Assembly (NCBI GenBank): GCA_947044405.1
Contig: CAMRHE010000156.1
Location: 1,159,001-1,223,000 of the forward strand
DNA length: 64,000 nt
From: Leptodactylus fallax
Taxonomy: Eukaryota > Chordata > Amphibia > Anura > Leptodactylidae
Direction of reading: 5' to 3'
Part shown: in pieces, positions 21,886-32,760 of the stretch
How positions within the stretch are numbered: position 1 is the first letter of the stretch
Layout: the number at the start of each line of letters is the position of its first letter
The notes under the pieces: model-generated
Seen by the model: the letters and a program-made list of their open reading frames with translations, nothing else
The model's database searches: none
Told to the model about the DNA's origin: nothing
Position numbers and translations under genes: made by a program

Positions 21886-22765
<880 letters not shown>

Positions 22766-22767
22766 TA

Positions 22768-23150
22768 TGTGCTCCAAAAACGAAATAGCGCTCCTTTCTT
22801 TTTGTGCCCAGCTGTGTGCCCAAACAGCAGTTCATACCCACATATGATATTAAGTACATTATCCTGGGTACAACCAGGTCATACATGTGGGCATAGACTG
22901 CAGTTTGGGCACACAGCATGGCGCAGATGTGAAGGAGCGCTATGTGGCTCTTGGAGCACAGACATATATGTTTGGTATCTGGATGCCATGTCATATTTGC
23001 AGAGCCTCTAAGGTACCAGTAAAGTGGAATCCTCTAGAGAGTGACCACATTTTGAAAACTGCACCCCTCAAAGAATTTATCAAAGGTAGTGAGCATTAGT
23101 TTCCCAAATGTGGATGCATATGTGAATATGTAAGCTGTGCAGAGTACATT
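22768..23150 (+). repeat. ~380-bp monomer fragment
   Basis: Carries CAGTTTGGGCACACAGC, GAAGGAGCGCTATGTGG and GAAAACTGCACCCCTC in monomer order. Confidence 0.6.
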
Positions 23151-23835
23151 GGGAACACCAAATTCCCTACTATTTTCCCAGTAGCTCCTATGATTGGGGG
23201 GTCCCTCTGGAGGTCACTTCTGGTGTCTTTTCCCTCATAAGCTCTAAATCTGGGGTGTACCCTGATATACACTCGAACAGTGTATACATTCCCTTCCTGC
23301 CGCACCCAGTTTTGTCCTAATGATATGATGATTTTTAGGGGTTTTGTCTTCACATTGTACAAGCTATATATATTTCTTTTTCTGGTGATGTAACCATATG
23401 AGGACTTGTTTTTTGTGGGATGAGATGAATTTTGTAATGACACCACTTTGTGGTGCTGATCATTTATTGACTAATAACGCTTTCTTTGTGGATTAAAAAA
23501 ACAAAACAAAACACCAATTCTAGCATTTTTATAACCTTTTAAATTATTTTCCATGCAGCATACAGCATAAGTAACATTAACCTTTATTCTATGGGTCAGT
23601 ACGATTACGACAATACCTATTTATATGTTTTTTTCTGCATTATTAATTATGCAGAACAAAAACCCATTTGGGAATATAAATCAATTGCTTCTGCTTCACC
23701 ATCTTTTGAGCGCCGTAACATTTTTATTTTTCAGTTGACAGAGTTGGTTGAGGGCTTATTTTTTGCGGGGCGAGCTGTGCTTTTAAATGGTATTGTTTTG
23801 GGTAACATATAACTCTGGTATCAATTTATATAGCA
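23151..23835 (+). repeat. AT-rich dispersed repeat, plus orientation
   Basis: GGTCAGTACGATTACGAC (~23595) and GAGGACTTGTTTTTTGTGGG-like motifs recur inverted at 41.1-41.4 kb. No gene; frames at 23096-23446 and 23591-23812 are chance frames. Confidence 0.55.
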
Positions 23836-24290
23836 TATTTTGTGATAGCGAATCCCATCCACACATTGTGGAAAAATACACGCATTGGACATGCTGTGAT
23901 TTCCAAAACCATTGCGGTTTTGGAAATCGCAGCATGTCAATTATACCTACGGAAACATCGGCAGTTTCCCTATAAGTATAATTGAAGCAGAAATTCCGCA
24001 GAGGAAACCTCTGTGGCGTGTCTGTGAAAAGTGCTGCTGGAAAAACCGCAATACGTTTTTTGCTGTGGCCCGCTTCGTGGGGCCTTAGTCTAAAATAAGA
24101 ATTTGATTTAAAACTAGGCTACTTTCCCATAGCACATTCCCTTTAAGGCCGGGGACCCGTGTGGCGTAAACACTGCGGTTTGGCTTGCGAATTCCATCCA
24201 CACATTGTGGAAAAAATACACGCAGCAGACACTGTACGATTTCCAAAACCGAAATAACATGTCACCGAAAAAAACTGGTTGAATTACCCA
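23836..24290 (+). mobile_element. Two partial copies of the 14.36-kb MITE-like repeat
   Basis: CCATCCACACATTGTGG occurs at ~23859 and ~24206. The first copy ends in CGTGGGGCCTTAGTC (~24090), the second begins TTAAGGCCGGGGACCC (~24142), so they are adjacent partial copies. Confidence 0.6.
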
Positions 24291-25600
24291 AATGAAAAAA
24301 ATGTTTAAGCCTTCACAACCGCATGTACTGAAAAATCCAAAAATGTGCCTGGTCCTGAAGCAGGGAAACTAGCCTGGTACTGAAGTGGTTAAAGAGCAAA
24401 TGCTATCAGGAATGCTATGTTACATATGTTGCACTAGCACCCAGACATTTAAAGCTACTCCTCTATTAACAATCTTTTAACTCTATATTTTTAGTGCACT
24501 GTCTAATACGTATATAAATAGGACATGGATTTTCTTTTCCAAGCAGCCTCTAAAAAGGATTGCTCATTGTCAAAGACAAGCTTCCGTTGGTTGCCAAATG
24601 CTAAACGCATTGTCTAGAATAGCCTAATAAAATCTCACTGGGTACACAGTCTATCCCAGAGCATTTGTGAAACCATGTTGTAGGATGATACTGCAGAAGC
24701 GCAGATCAGCTTTGTAAAGGTAAAACCTGATTGTTTTCTAATTATTTGTGAAGTAACTAGTTAGATAGATACATAAGATATACAGTAGATACTATATGAG
24801 CTCAATATTTTGCAATCTAAGTCACAGTAACCAGGTTTAACTCATTGCATGCAAATTTATGGATTTAGAAAGGGCACAAATATTAGTAAGCATTAAACCA
24901 GTAACTTTGCCACATCTCTTGTTTATGAGCATTTCATTTTATATACTGTATATGCAATTCAGCAAGCTACAGTACACAACAGTTATAACAGGGAATCCTA
25001 TTCTAATCCTCTCCCTGTACTAACATCTTTATACCTGATTCTAATTGATATATTAGTGTTTCATGCTTATTCATTTCCATCTAGTGTGGACTATTGTTTT
25101 TCATTTACAGCTGTCACTTCAATGAAGGAAATACTTTGTAATATGTATAGAGGCCTGTTTGGTATAGATGGAGGTGGGCCTCAGTATCATCTTGTCTGAT
25201 AGTCCCAAGGAATCCCAGTCTGACACTGTTTGTATGCCTACCAAACCCCTCTCATCTGATCCAAACAACAAAGTAATCCTTGGAATCCAGCGTGTGCACA
25301 TCTGTCATACTGTTGTCATCATTTTCAGATATGTGGGGTTGGGGGGGTTGTTCCTGATCACCAGAGAAGCCAGCAACTGCTTCTTGCACCTAGGTTATCA
25401 CAGCAGTGATTAGAGGCTGTAGCAAGGACATTTAGACAAACACATTCTTTTATTTGTATTCAAGCATCTCACCTGCCTCCATCAGATTTTTCCATGAGTG
25501 GCTGGAGGGTTTTATAGACATTGATGGGCTGGCAGCAGGCTCGGATTGGCCCTCCGGGGAGTCGATGAATCTCCCGGTGGGCCCCAAGCCCCATCTATTA
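24291..25600. other. Apparently single-copy AT-rich DNA
   Basis: No TIRs, no tandem arrays and no similarity to the families in this window, unlike most of the sequence. The ORF at 25168-25413 is not recognised. It may be host intergenic or 5' gene sequence. Confidence 0.5.
24511..24719 (+). promoter_or_regulatory. Candidate TATA box and non-coding first exon
   Basis: TATATAAATAGG at 24511 is a good TATA box. About 200 bp later a donor-like AAAG|GTAAAA occurs (exon end 24719). A possible acceptor, TTTTTCATTTACAG, ends at 25110. The spacing suits a first exon, but such motifs also arise by chance. Confidence 0.15.
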
Positions 25601-25602
25601 GT

Positions 25603-25697
25603 CCTCATTTTGCCAATGCAAGGGTCAGGGTCCCGATCCGGCCTCTGACCATCCTGATCGGGCCCCTGACCAATGCATTTGCATTGGCAAAATGAGG
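25603..25697. repeat. Foldback repeat, ~40-bp arms
   Basis: CCTCATTTTGCCAATGCA (25603) is inverted at 25697, and the arms continue through CAGGGTCCCGATC against GATCGGGCCCCTG. Confidence 0.75.
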
Positions 25698-25714
25698 ATC
25701 GGCAACCTCAGGGG

Positions 25715-25908
25715 CAGGGCCGGCGTTAGGGGTGGCAAACTGGGCAATCACCCAGGGCCCCCACAACTTAAGGGGTCTCCTGGGCTTCCAGGTGCTGGCT
25801 GCCTCTCTCACTTACCCGCGCAGGCTGACAGCTCCCTCCTCCTCCCGGAGTCTTGCACTGCAGGGGATGATCAACTACATTGGGCTCCAGGTATGTGCTG
25901 TGTCTTCT
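25715..25908 (+). mobile_element. Possible hAT-type left end
   Basis: CAGGGCCGGCGTTAGGGG at 25715 is a hAT-like terminus, and its inverted counterpart ends at 37616. No matching right end or 8-bp duplication was found locally. A GT microsatellite follows. Confidence 0.4.
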
Positions 25909-25930
25909 GTGTGTGTGTGTGTGTGTGTGT
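25909..25930 (+). repeat. (GT)n microsatellite
   Basis: Eleven GT units, followed by degenerate GTGTGT runs to about 26030. Confidence 0.95.
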
Positions 25931-26225
25931 ACATGTTCTGTGTTTGTGTGCACATGTTCTGTGTGTGTACACATGTTCTGTCATGTGTCTGTGTGTATAC
26001 ATGTTCTATTGAGTGTGTGTATGTGTAGTAATACAGATTCTCTATGGTATCCAAAACTTGAACCAGAATTTCATATATATTTGTTTTGCTATGGTGTCAG
26101 TATTTACTGCAGTTTTGCATTACATTTGTCAGGATGATCACCATTATATTTCCTAAGATTCTTGCTATATATGTAAACGATGAAGCCAGATAAAAACTGT
26201 CATTTTAAAATTAATTGAAAACTGT

Positions 26226-26905
26226 TAGGCTAGGTTCACATCTGCTCCGGCACCTACATCGTTTGGGTCCACCAGGAAAGCCAGACTACTGTTTTAGAGG
26301 TTACACACAGACACCGGCGGACCCCATTGACTAGAATGGCGTCCACCGTTTCAAAAGTAAAAGAGGAGCTTTCACATCCTCTGGCACCTGTGGTATTATA
26401 TATCGCTAGAAAGCTGACAGTGTGCTGAATTCAGCTCACTGTCATCTTTCCCGATGTGCGCTCGGGTGCTGGAGATATTGGTGTCATTAGTTTCGGCACA
26501 GATATCTCTCCAATGTCAAAAGGGTGGGCCTTACTGCTTAACGTCATTGCTAGGCGGTAAGGACCACCCCCTGACTGTACTCTTCTATAGCCTTGTACTG
26601 TCAGCGGGGGTGTTCCTTACCGACCAGCAATAGCGCTGAGCAGTAAGGCCCGCCCTTCTAACAGTGAAGGGATATCGGTGCCGAAACTAACGGCACCAAT
26701 ATCTCCAGCACCCAGGCATGTACCATCAAAGCTGACAGTGCGCTGAATTCAATGCTTTCCAGAGGTATATAAAGTCACGGGTACCAGAGGACGTGAAAGG
26801 TCCTCTTGAAATTGGTGGAGAGAAAATTTCTCCATGCAGGATTTTTGTCTACGCTGATTTTCAGCTTTTTCTGGAGACTCCGGTGCAGATGTGAACTGCT
26901 TTGGT
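26226..26905. mobile_element. Palindromic non-autonomous element with ~215-bp hairpin arms
   Basis: Outer ends GGCTAGGTTCACATCTGC and inverted GCAGATGTGAACTGC. Inside, 26361-26580 and 26593-26807 are inverted copies of each other with only about 12 bp between them (landmarks CTGAATTCAGC, TGGAGATATTGGTG, TTAGTTTCGGCAC). No coding capacity. A related copy is at 61188-61610. Confidence 0.85.
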
Positions 26906-26977
26906 TGGACAGGCTGGCCATCTTCTAACCCATTATATCCTTTCCTCAAATGTCTCATCTATATACCCACTGACATA

Positions 26978-26980
<3 letters not shown>

Positions 26981-27056
<76 letters not shown>
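26981..27056 (+). repeat. (CA)n(TA)n compound microsatellite
   Basis: About 42 bp of CA repeat run directly into about 35 bp of TA repeat. Confidence 0.98.
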
Positions 27057-27059
<3 letters not shown>

Positions 27060-27070
27060 TATATACAGTA

Positions 27071-27199
27071 CAGACCAAAAGTTTGGACACACCACTTGTT
27101 GATTCTTCACCAAAAAATTCAAATTTTATATCCTTATGTTTGAAGCCTGAAATGTGGCAAAAGGTTGAAAAGTTCAAGGGGGCCGAATACTTTCGCAAG
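27071..27199. mobile_element. Chimeric relic: DD38E-type TIR fused to a Tc1 family B end
   Basis: The first ~22 bp (CAGACCAAAAGTTTGGAC then ACACC) are the terminus of the family at 28406-30025. They join directly to ACTTGTTGATTCTTCACC and the rest of the right end of family B, which stops one step short of its terminal GCACTG. The shared CAC at the junction suggests joining by microhomology. Confidence 0.8.
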
Positions 27200-27388
27200 A
27201 TTTCTATCTATATCTATATACCGTGTTTCCCCGAAAATAAGACACCCCCGAAAGTAAGGCATAGGAGAGGTTTCGGAGAATTGCCTAATATAAGGCATCC
27301 CCCGAAAGTAAGGCGTATGTTCCCGAACAGAACATACGGTATATATGATATGTGAGGCCGCCGGAGAACCCCACAATCTCTGCTATCA

Positions 27389-27703
27389 TTATACTCCGGG
27401 GTCTTTTTAGACCCCGGAGTATAATAATCGGCGGCCCAGGGGAGGTGAGCGAACATAAAAAACTATGTGCTTACCTGTCCTACGCTTCTCCAGGCTTCGG
27501 GCCTGTTTGGTGACGTCATTTTGCGTCGCGACGCCGGCCGGATCACGTGACGCGGCCTGGTCTAACATTGAAGAAGGCCGGAGTAGCGCACGGGCATGCA
27601 CCGGAGCGAGGAACAGGTAAGCAACGTTGTTTTTTTATGTTTCTATCCTCTCCTGGGTCTCCGATCATTATACTCTGGGGTCTGAAAAGACCCCACAGTA
27701 TAA
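27389..27703. repeat. Pair of 36-bp palindromes
   Basis: 27389-27424 and 27668-27703, starts 279 bp apart. TGACGTCA (27511-27518) and an AACAG|GTAAGC donor-like site (27617) lie between them. Confidence 0.9.
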
Positions 27704-27727
27704 TAATTGTTCATGGGTGGTCCACTA

Positions 27728-28003
27728 TGGGGCAAACTACTGTGTGCAGGGGCCACTATGGGGAATGATACTGTGTGCAGGGGCCACTATGGGGAATGAT
27801 ACTGTGTGCAGGGGCCACTATGGCGAATGATACTGTGTGCAGGGGCCACTATGGGACATGATACTGTGTGCAGGGGCCACTATGGGATATGACACTGTGT
27901 GCAGGGGCCACTATGGGACATGATTCTGTGTGCAGGGGCCACTATGGGACATGATACTGTGTGCAGGGGCCACTATGGGACATGATACTGTGTGCAGGGA
28001 AAT
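27728..28003 (+). repeat. 31-bp minisatellite
   Basis: About nine units of GGGGCCACTATGGGACATGA followed by TACTGTGTGCA, the most homogeneous array in the window. Confidence 0.93.
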
Positions 28004-28405
28004 TAATGGTTTGGATTGTTATGATGATGTCCTAGAAGATGATGACATAACTTTCATTGAATAAATTTTACTTTCTATTCGTACCGTAAATATTGGTAAA
28101 TGTACCATACTGTTAATTGTTGTACATGGAAATAATGGTATGGTAGTAAGAAATTCTTGATAGGATTCACAGTTTGTCTGGTTATGCTGGTTTGTGATGA
28201 CAACTACTGTACAGTACCGTATATAATAAATGTTCATTTTTTTGTTCAGCAATAAATGTGAATTCTTCTTCATTGAAAAAAAAATAAGACATCCCCTGAA
28301 AATAAGACACAGCACATCTTTGGGAGCAAAAATTAATATAAGACGCTGTCTTATTTTCGGGGAAACAGGGTATCTATCTATAGATATACAGATATATATA
28401 CCGTA

Positions 28406-30025
28406 CAGACCAAAAGTTTGGACACACCTTCTCATTCCCAGAGTCTTCTGTATTTTCATGACTATAAAAATTGTAGATTCACACTGAAGGCATCAAAACT
28501 ATGAATTAACACATGTGGAATTATATATTTAACAAAAAAGTGTGAAACAACTGAAAATATGTCTTATATTCTAGGTTCTTCAAAGTAGCCACCTTTTGCT
28601 TTGATTACTGCTTTGCACACTCTTGGCATTCTCTTGATGAGCTTCAAGAGGTAGTCACCTGAAATGGTTTTCACTTCACAAGTGTGCCCTGTCAGGTTTA
28701 ATAAGTGGGATTTCTTGCCTTATAAATGGGGTTGGGACCATCAGTTGTGTTGTTCAGAAGTCAGGTGGATACACAGCTGATAGTCCTACTGAATGGAGTG
28801 TTAGAATTTGTATTATGGCAAGAAAAAAACAGCTAAGTAAAGAAAAACGAGTGGCCATCATTACTTTAAGAAATGAAGGTCATTCACTCCGAAAAATTGG
28901 GAAAACTTTGAAAGTGTCCCCAAGTGCAGTGGCCAAAACCATCAAGCGCTACAAAGAAACTGGCACACATGAGGACCGCCCCAGGAAAGGAAGACCAAGA
29001 GTCACCTCTGCTGCGGAGGATAAGTTCATCCGAGTCAACAGCCTCAGAAATCGCAGGTTAACAGCAGCTCAGATTAGAGACCAGGTCAATGCCACACAGA
29101 GTTCTAGCAGCAGACACATCTCTACAACAACTGTTAATAGGAGACTGTGTGCAGCTGGCCTTCATGGTAAAATAACTGCTAGGAAACCACTGCTAAGGAC
29201 AGGCAACAAGCAGAAGAGACTTGTTTGGGCTAAAGAACACAAGGAATGGACATTAGACCTGTGGAAATCTGTGCTTTGGTCTGATGAGTCCAAATTTGAG
29301 ATCTTTGGTTCCAACCACTGTGTCTTTGTGCGACGCAGAAAAGGTGAACGAATGGACTCTACATGCCTGGTTCCCACCGTGAAGCATGGAGGAGGAGGTG
29401 TGATGGTGTGGGGGTGCTTTGCTGGTGACACTGTTGGGGATTTATTCAAAATTGAAGGAATACTGAACCAGCATGGTTACCACAGCATCTTGCAGCGGCA
29501 TGCTATTCCATCCGGTTTGCGTTTAGTTGGACCATCATTTATTTTTCAACAGGACAATGACCCCAAACACACCTCCAGACTGTGTAAGGGCTATTTGACC
29601 AAGAAGGAGAGTGATGGGGTGCTACGCCAGATGACCTGGCCTCCACAGTCACCAGACCTGAACCCAATCGAGATGGTTTGGGGTGAGCTGGACTGCAGAG
29701 TATAGGCAAAAGGGCCAACAAGTGCTAAGCATCTCTGGGAACTCCTTCAAGACTGTTGGAAGACCATTTCAGGTGACTACCTCTTGAAGCTCATCAAGAG
29801 AATGCCAAGAGTGTGCAAAGCAGTAATCAAAGCAAAAGGTGGCTACTTTGAAGAACCTAGAATATAAGACATATTTTCAGTTGTTTCACACTTTTTTGTT
29901 AAGTATATAATTCCACATTTGTTAATTCATAGTTTTGATGCCTTCAGTGTGAATCTACAATTTTTATAGTCATGAAAATACAGAAAACTCTTGGAATGAG
30001 AAGGTATGTCCAAACTTTTGGTCTG
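28406..30025 (+). mobile_element. Tc1/mariner element, DD38E type, 1620 bp
   Basis: TA flanks at 28404-28405 and 30026-30027. TIRs are 263 bp (28406-28668 and 29763-30025) and differ at about five positions by eye, so the copy is young. The right TIR runs through the last ~35 codons of the transposase. The family carries one transposase gene and nothing else. Confidence 0.96.
28815..29867 (+). pseudogene. DD38E transposase with a single nonsense codon
   Basis: From ATG at 28815 the frame is open for 296 codons, meets TAG at 29703-29705, and continues in the same frame for 53 codons to TAA at 29865-29867. The N-terminal helix-turn-helix (HSLRKIGKTLKVSPSAVAK, ~23-41) and basic linker (RPRKGRPR) are present. 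Catalytic residues are D157 (WSDESK), D247 (FQQDNDPKH) and E286 (DLNPIE), with 38 residues between the last two, not the usual 34. Such DD38E proteins are known as the Intruder group. The stop removes the C-terminal ~54 residues but leaves the triad. It may be a non-functional or trans-mobilised copy. Confidence 0.92.
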
Positions 30026-30049
30026 TACTGTATATATATAAAATGTGTA

Positions 30050-30213
30050 TATAATGTTCCATAGTAGCTCCTTCACAAGGTATAATGTCTCATGGCAGCC
30101 CTTTCACGTAGCTTAATGTCCCATGGCAGCCCCTTCACATAGTATAGTGGCCCCATCACACAGTATAATGTCCCATAGTGGCCAAATCACACAGTATAAT
30201 GTCCCATAGTGGC
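30050..30213 (-). repeat. ~30-bp minisatellite, interrupted by a hAT insertion
   Basis: Units of CACAGTATAATGTCCCATAG type; the array resumes at 32068-32110 after the hAT element. It is the inverted form of the GGCCACTATGG unit. Confidence 0.8.
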
Positions 30214-32067
30214 CAGTGGTGAACCTAGCCTCTTTGCTGCCTGAGGCGGACTATAGAAAGACGCCCCCCCCAAAAAAAAAAAAAATTCAGTTTCCATGCT
30301 ACTAGTTTAACACACTGTTATCGTCGCACAATATACACAATACACAAACTTATGAAACAGTTTTTAAGAATTCTTCTTACTACATTACTTCAGTATCAGA
30401 TCAACAACACGGCATTAACAATGAAAGTAACTTCACACATCTTCTGCTTGGTGGATGGACGAGCCCACGTGGCCCCCATTCTCTATAATAGGAGCGCCGC
30501 AGATAGCTGAGTACTGGACTTCGGGTATCTTTGGCACTCCCATTGAAGTGAATGAGAGCCCTGCAGGTTCGTCCATCCACCAAGTGACACACCTATATAT
30601 ATGGCTGCGGTCAGGCTGAATTCCCACCCAGTGGGGGGAAAAAACCCAATTCTCAGGTTCAGTGGGGGTCTCAGTAGACAGACCAACATCAATCAGGTAT
30701 TTATCCTCTATCATTTAGGTGAATACAGGGCAGTAACATTCTGTGACTTACAGGTGACGTCTCTGACTGATCCTTCACATTTCCCTTCTCATCCCTTTGG
30801 ACTGCCATGACCATTTCTTCCAGCTGTTATTTGTCTCTGTAAAGTTTGCAACACAGACATCTTTGGCTCCTGACTTTTCCAGGCATCCAACCCACATTGT
30901 CCTCACCTACACAAAGCCCCCATCCTGCTGCTACCCCAAGTACATATTTATATTAATAATGTCTGTGTGTACCCTGTATAAATAGTGCCCTTTATTAATA
31001 ATGCCCCAGGTGTTAACTAATTAAAAGGTTTTCAAGGTCATTAATAAACTAATCAGTGGGGCTCAAAAACCCAGGACCCCCACTGATCAGCTGTTTGAAT
31101 GGTACCTGTGTAAGCGCCATGACCGCTTCTCTGTTTACATAGTGTTATTCATCTTATAGCGGCCATGTAATGTAACTACAGCCTCGTCCTGTACATGTCT
31201 ACAATATGTGACAAGGCTGGAATTACATCACACGGTCACTATAAACAGACAGCATATAATATAAACAGGCCCCATAGCCCCTTTTTATAGCGCCCCATTT
31301 ACACACACTATAATGTTCCACAGCAGCCCCTGCACACGGTATTATGCCTCCCAGCGGCCCCTGCACACAGTATTATGCTCCATAGTGGCCACTGCACACG
31401 GTATTATGCTCCATAGTGGCCCCTGCACATGGTATTATGCTCCATAGTGGCCCCTGCACACGGTATTATGTTCTACAGCAACCCCTGCACACCTTTTTAT
31501 GCTCCCTTGTGGCCCCTGCACACGGTATTATGCCCCATATTGGCCCCTGCACATGGTATTATGCTCCATATTGGCCCCTGCACACGGTATTATGCTCCAC
31601 AGTGGCCACTGCACACGGTATTATGCTCCATAGTGGCCCCTGCACACGGTATTATGCTCCATAGTGGCCCCTGCACTGGTATTGTGCTCCATAGTGGCCC
31701 CTGCACTGGTATTATGCTCCATAGTGGCCCCTGCACAGGGTATTATGCTCCATAGTGGCCCCTGCACTTGTATTATGCTCCACAGTGGTCCCTGCACAGG
31801 GTATTATGCCCCATAGTGGCCCACCCATGAACTATTATTATACTCCAGAGTATAATGAACGGAGACCCAGGGGAGGTCATTGTATCGCCGCCTGCGCTGA
31901 GATGCGACATCTCGTAAACCAGCCCAGGACAGGCCCCTCTCAGCTCTGTTTTTTTTTTTTTTTAAAGCGGCCTGTCCTTGGCTGGTTTACATTGAATAGT
32001 AAAAATGCCGCCCCCCCATACAGTGATGGCGGCCGCTTCACTTCACCTCATTAGCGGTGCGCCCCTG
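30214..32067 (-). mobile_element. hAT-type non-autonomous element, 1854 bp, perfect TSD
   Basis: Starts CAGTGGTGAACCTAGCC and ends GCGGTGCGCCCCTG, an inverted, shorter relative of 18102-20652. ATAGTGGC flanks both sides (30206-30213 and 32068-32075). The interior carries a minisatellite (31310-31825) and a damaged palindrome (~31835-31850). It has no transposase. Confidence 0.93.
31310..31825 (-). repeat. 30/31-bp minisatellite
   Basis: About 16 units of GCCCCTGCACACGGTATTAT followed by GCTCCATAGTG. The plus-strand frames at 31416-31755 reflect the unit only. Confidence 0.9.
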
Positions 32068-32110
32068 ATAGTGGCCCCTTCACACAATATAATGTCCCCT
32101 ACAGTGTTTG

Positions 32111-32504
32111 GTGCAAATATTACAAAAATGGCAGAACCCCAAACTTTCTCTCCTGTCCCCAGTGTCTCCCAGAGCAGTTCGGCCTGCATCTCTATTTTCT
32201 TCCGGCGGAAGTTCCCTCTGCACATGACTACCTGTGACGTCACGTGACCCCTGAGGCCAATCAGCGGCCTAAAGGAAGGGACCTGGGACGTCATAGCTAG
32301 TGAGGACTTGCAGCAAAAGAAGACAGCGGAGCTGCAGGACCGGACTGCGCTGGGACCTGCTGACACCGGAGTACCGGGGACAGGTGAGTATGTTTTTTTT
32401 TTTTTTTTTGTGGGGACATTTCACCTTCCTCAGACTAATTCTAAAAAAGAAAAAAAAATTATACTGGACAACCTCTTTAAATTGTGGTGCATTAGGTGGG
32501 TATA
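32111..32504 (-). repeat. Dispersed repeat with donor-like module and TTAA-type end
   Basis: GGACGTCATAGC (~32288) and CCGGGGACAG|GTGAGT (donor at 32384) match the module order in the hAT elements and in 53.7-53.9 kb. The right side, GGACAACCTCTTTAA (~32475), is the inverted end of the TTAA family at 53513. No gene. Confidence 0.5.
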
Positions 32505-32760
32505 TTAAAGGGGTTGTTCATGATTTGTTATGGTTTATCCTTAAGATAGGCCATAGATACCTAACCTGTACGGGACTGACCCCGGACCGATCAGCTGTAC
32601 GAAACCACTTCTGGCGCCCATCCTGTACACAATACGGGGCCGGAAGCATAAAGCTCTGTCTACTGTTTATTAGCCGGGCATCTTCACTGCATCTCAGCAC
32701 TTATTGAAGTCAAAAGGAGCTGAGCTGCAGTGAAGGTGCCAGGAGACTAAACAGCGGATG
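32505..32760. repeat. Non-coding dispersed repeat
   Basis: Starts ATTAAAGGGGTTGTTCATG, similar to other TTAA-type ends, and holds no recognisable protein. Confidence 0.4.

Larger units (their letters stand above)
27221..28370 (+). mobile_element. TA-flanked TIR element, possibly pogo/Tigger-like, with an inserted module
   Basis: TIRs CCGTGTTTCCCCGAAAAT and inverted CCCTGTTTCCCCGAAAAT, flanked by TA (27219-27220, 28371-28372). The 3' part has a short open stretch ending at a stop at 28062-28064 whose translation ends CYDDVLEDDDITFIE, an acidic tail like that of pogo/Tigger transposases. The middle (27380-28003) is the palindrome and minisatellite module, which has replaced or interrupted the body. 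The superfamily is inferred from the TA flank and acidic tail only. Confidence 0.6.

Noticed and set aside
25909..26030. Frames rich in Cys and Val near the GT repeat
   Set aside because: They are translations of the (GT)n microsatellite.
31310..31825. Possible CRISPR array (regular ~31-bp units)
   Set aside because: Units are contiguous with no unique spacers, there are no cas genes, and the DNA is eukaryotic. It is a minisatellite.
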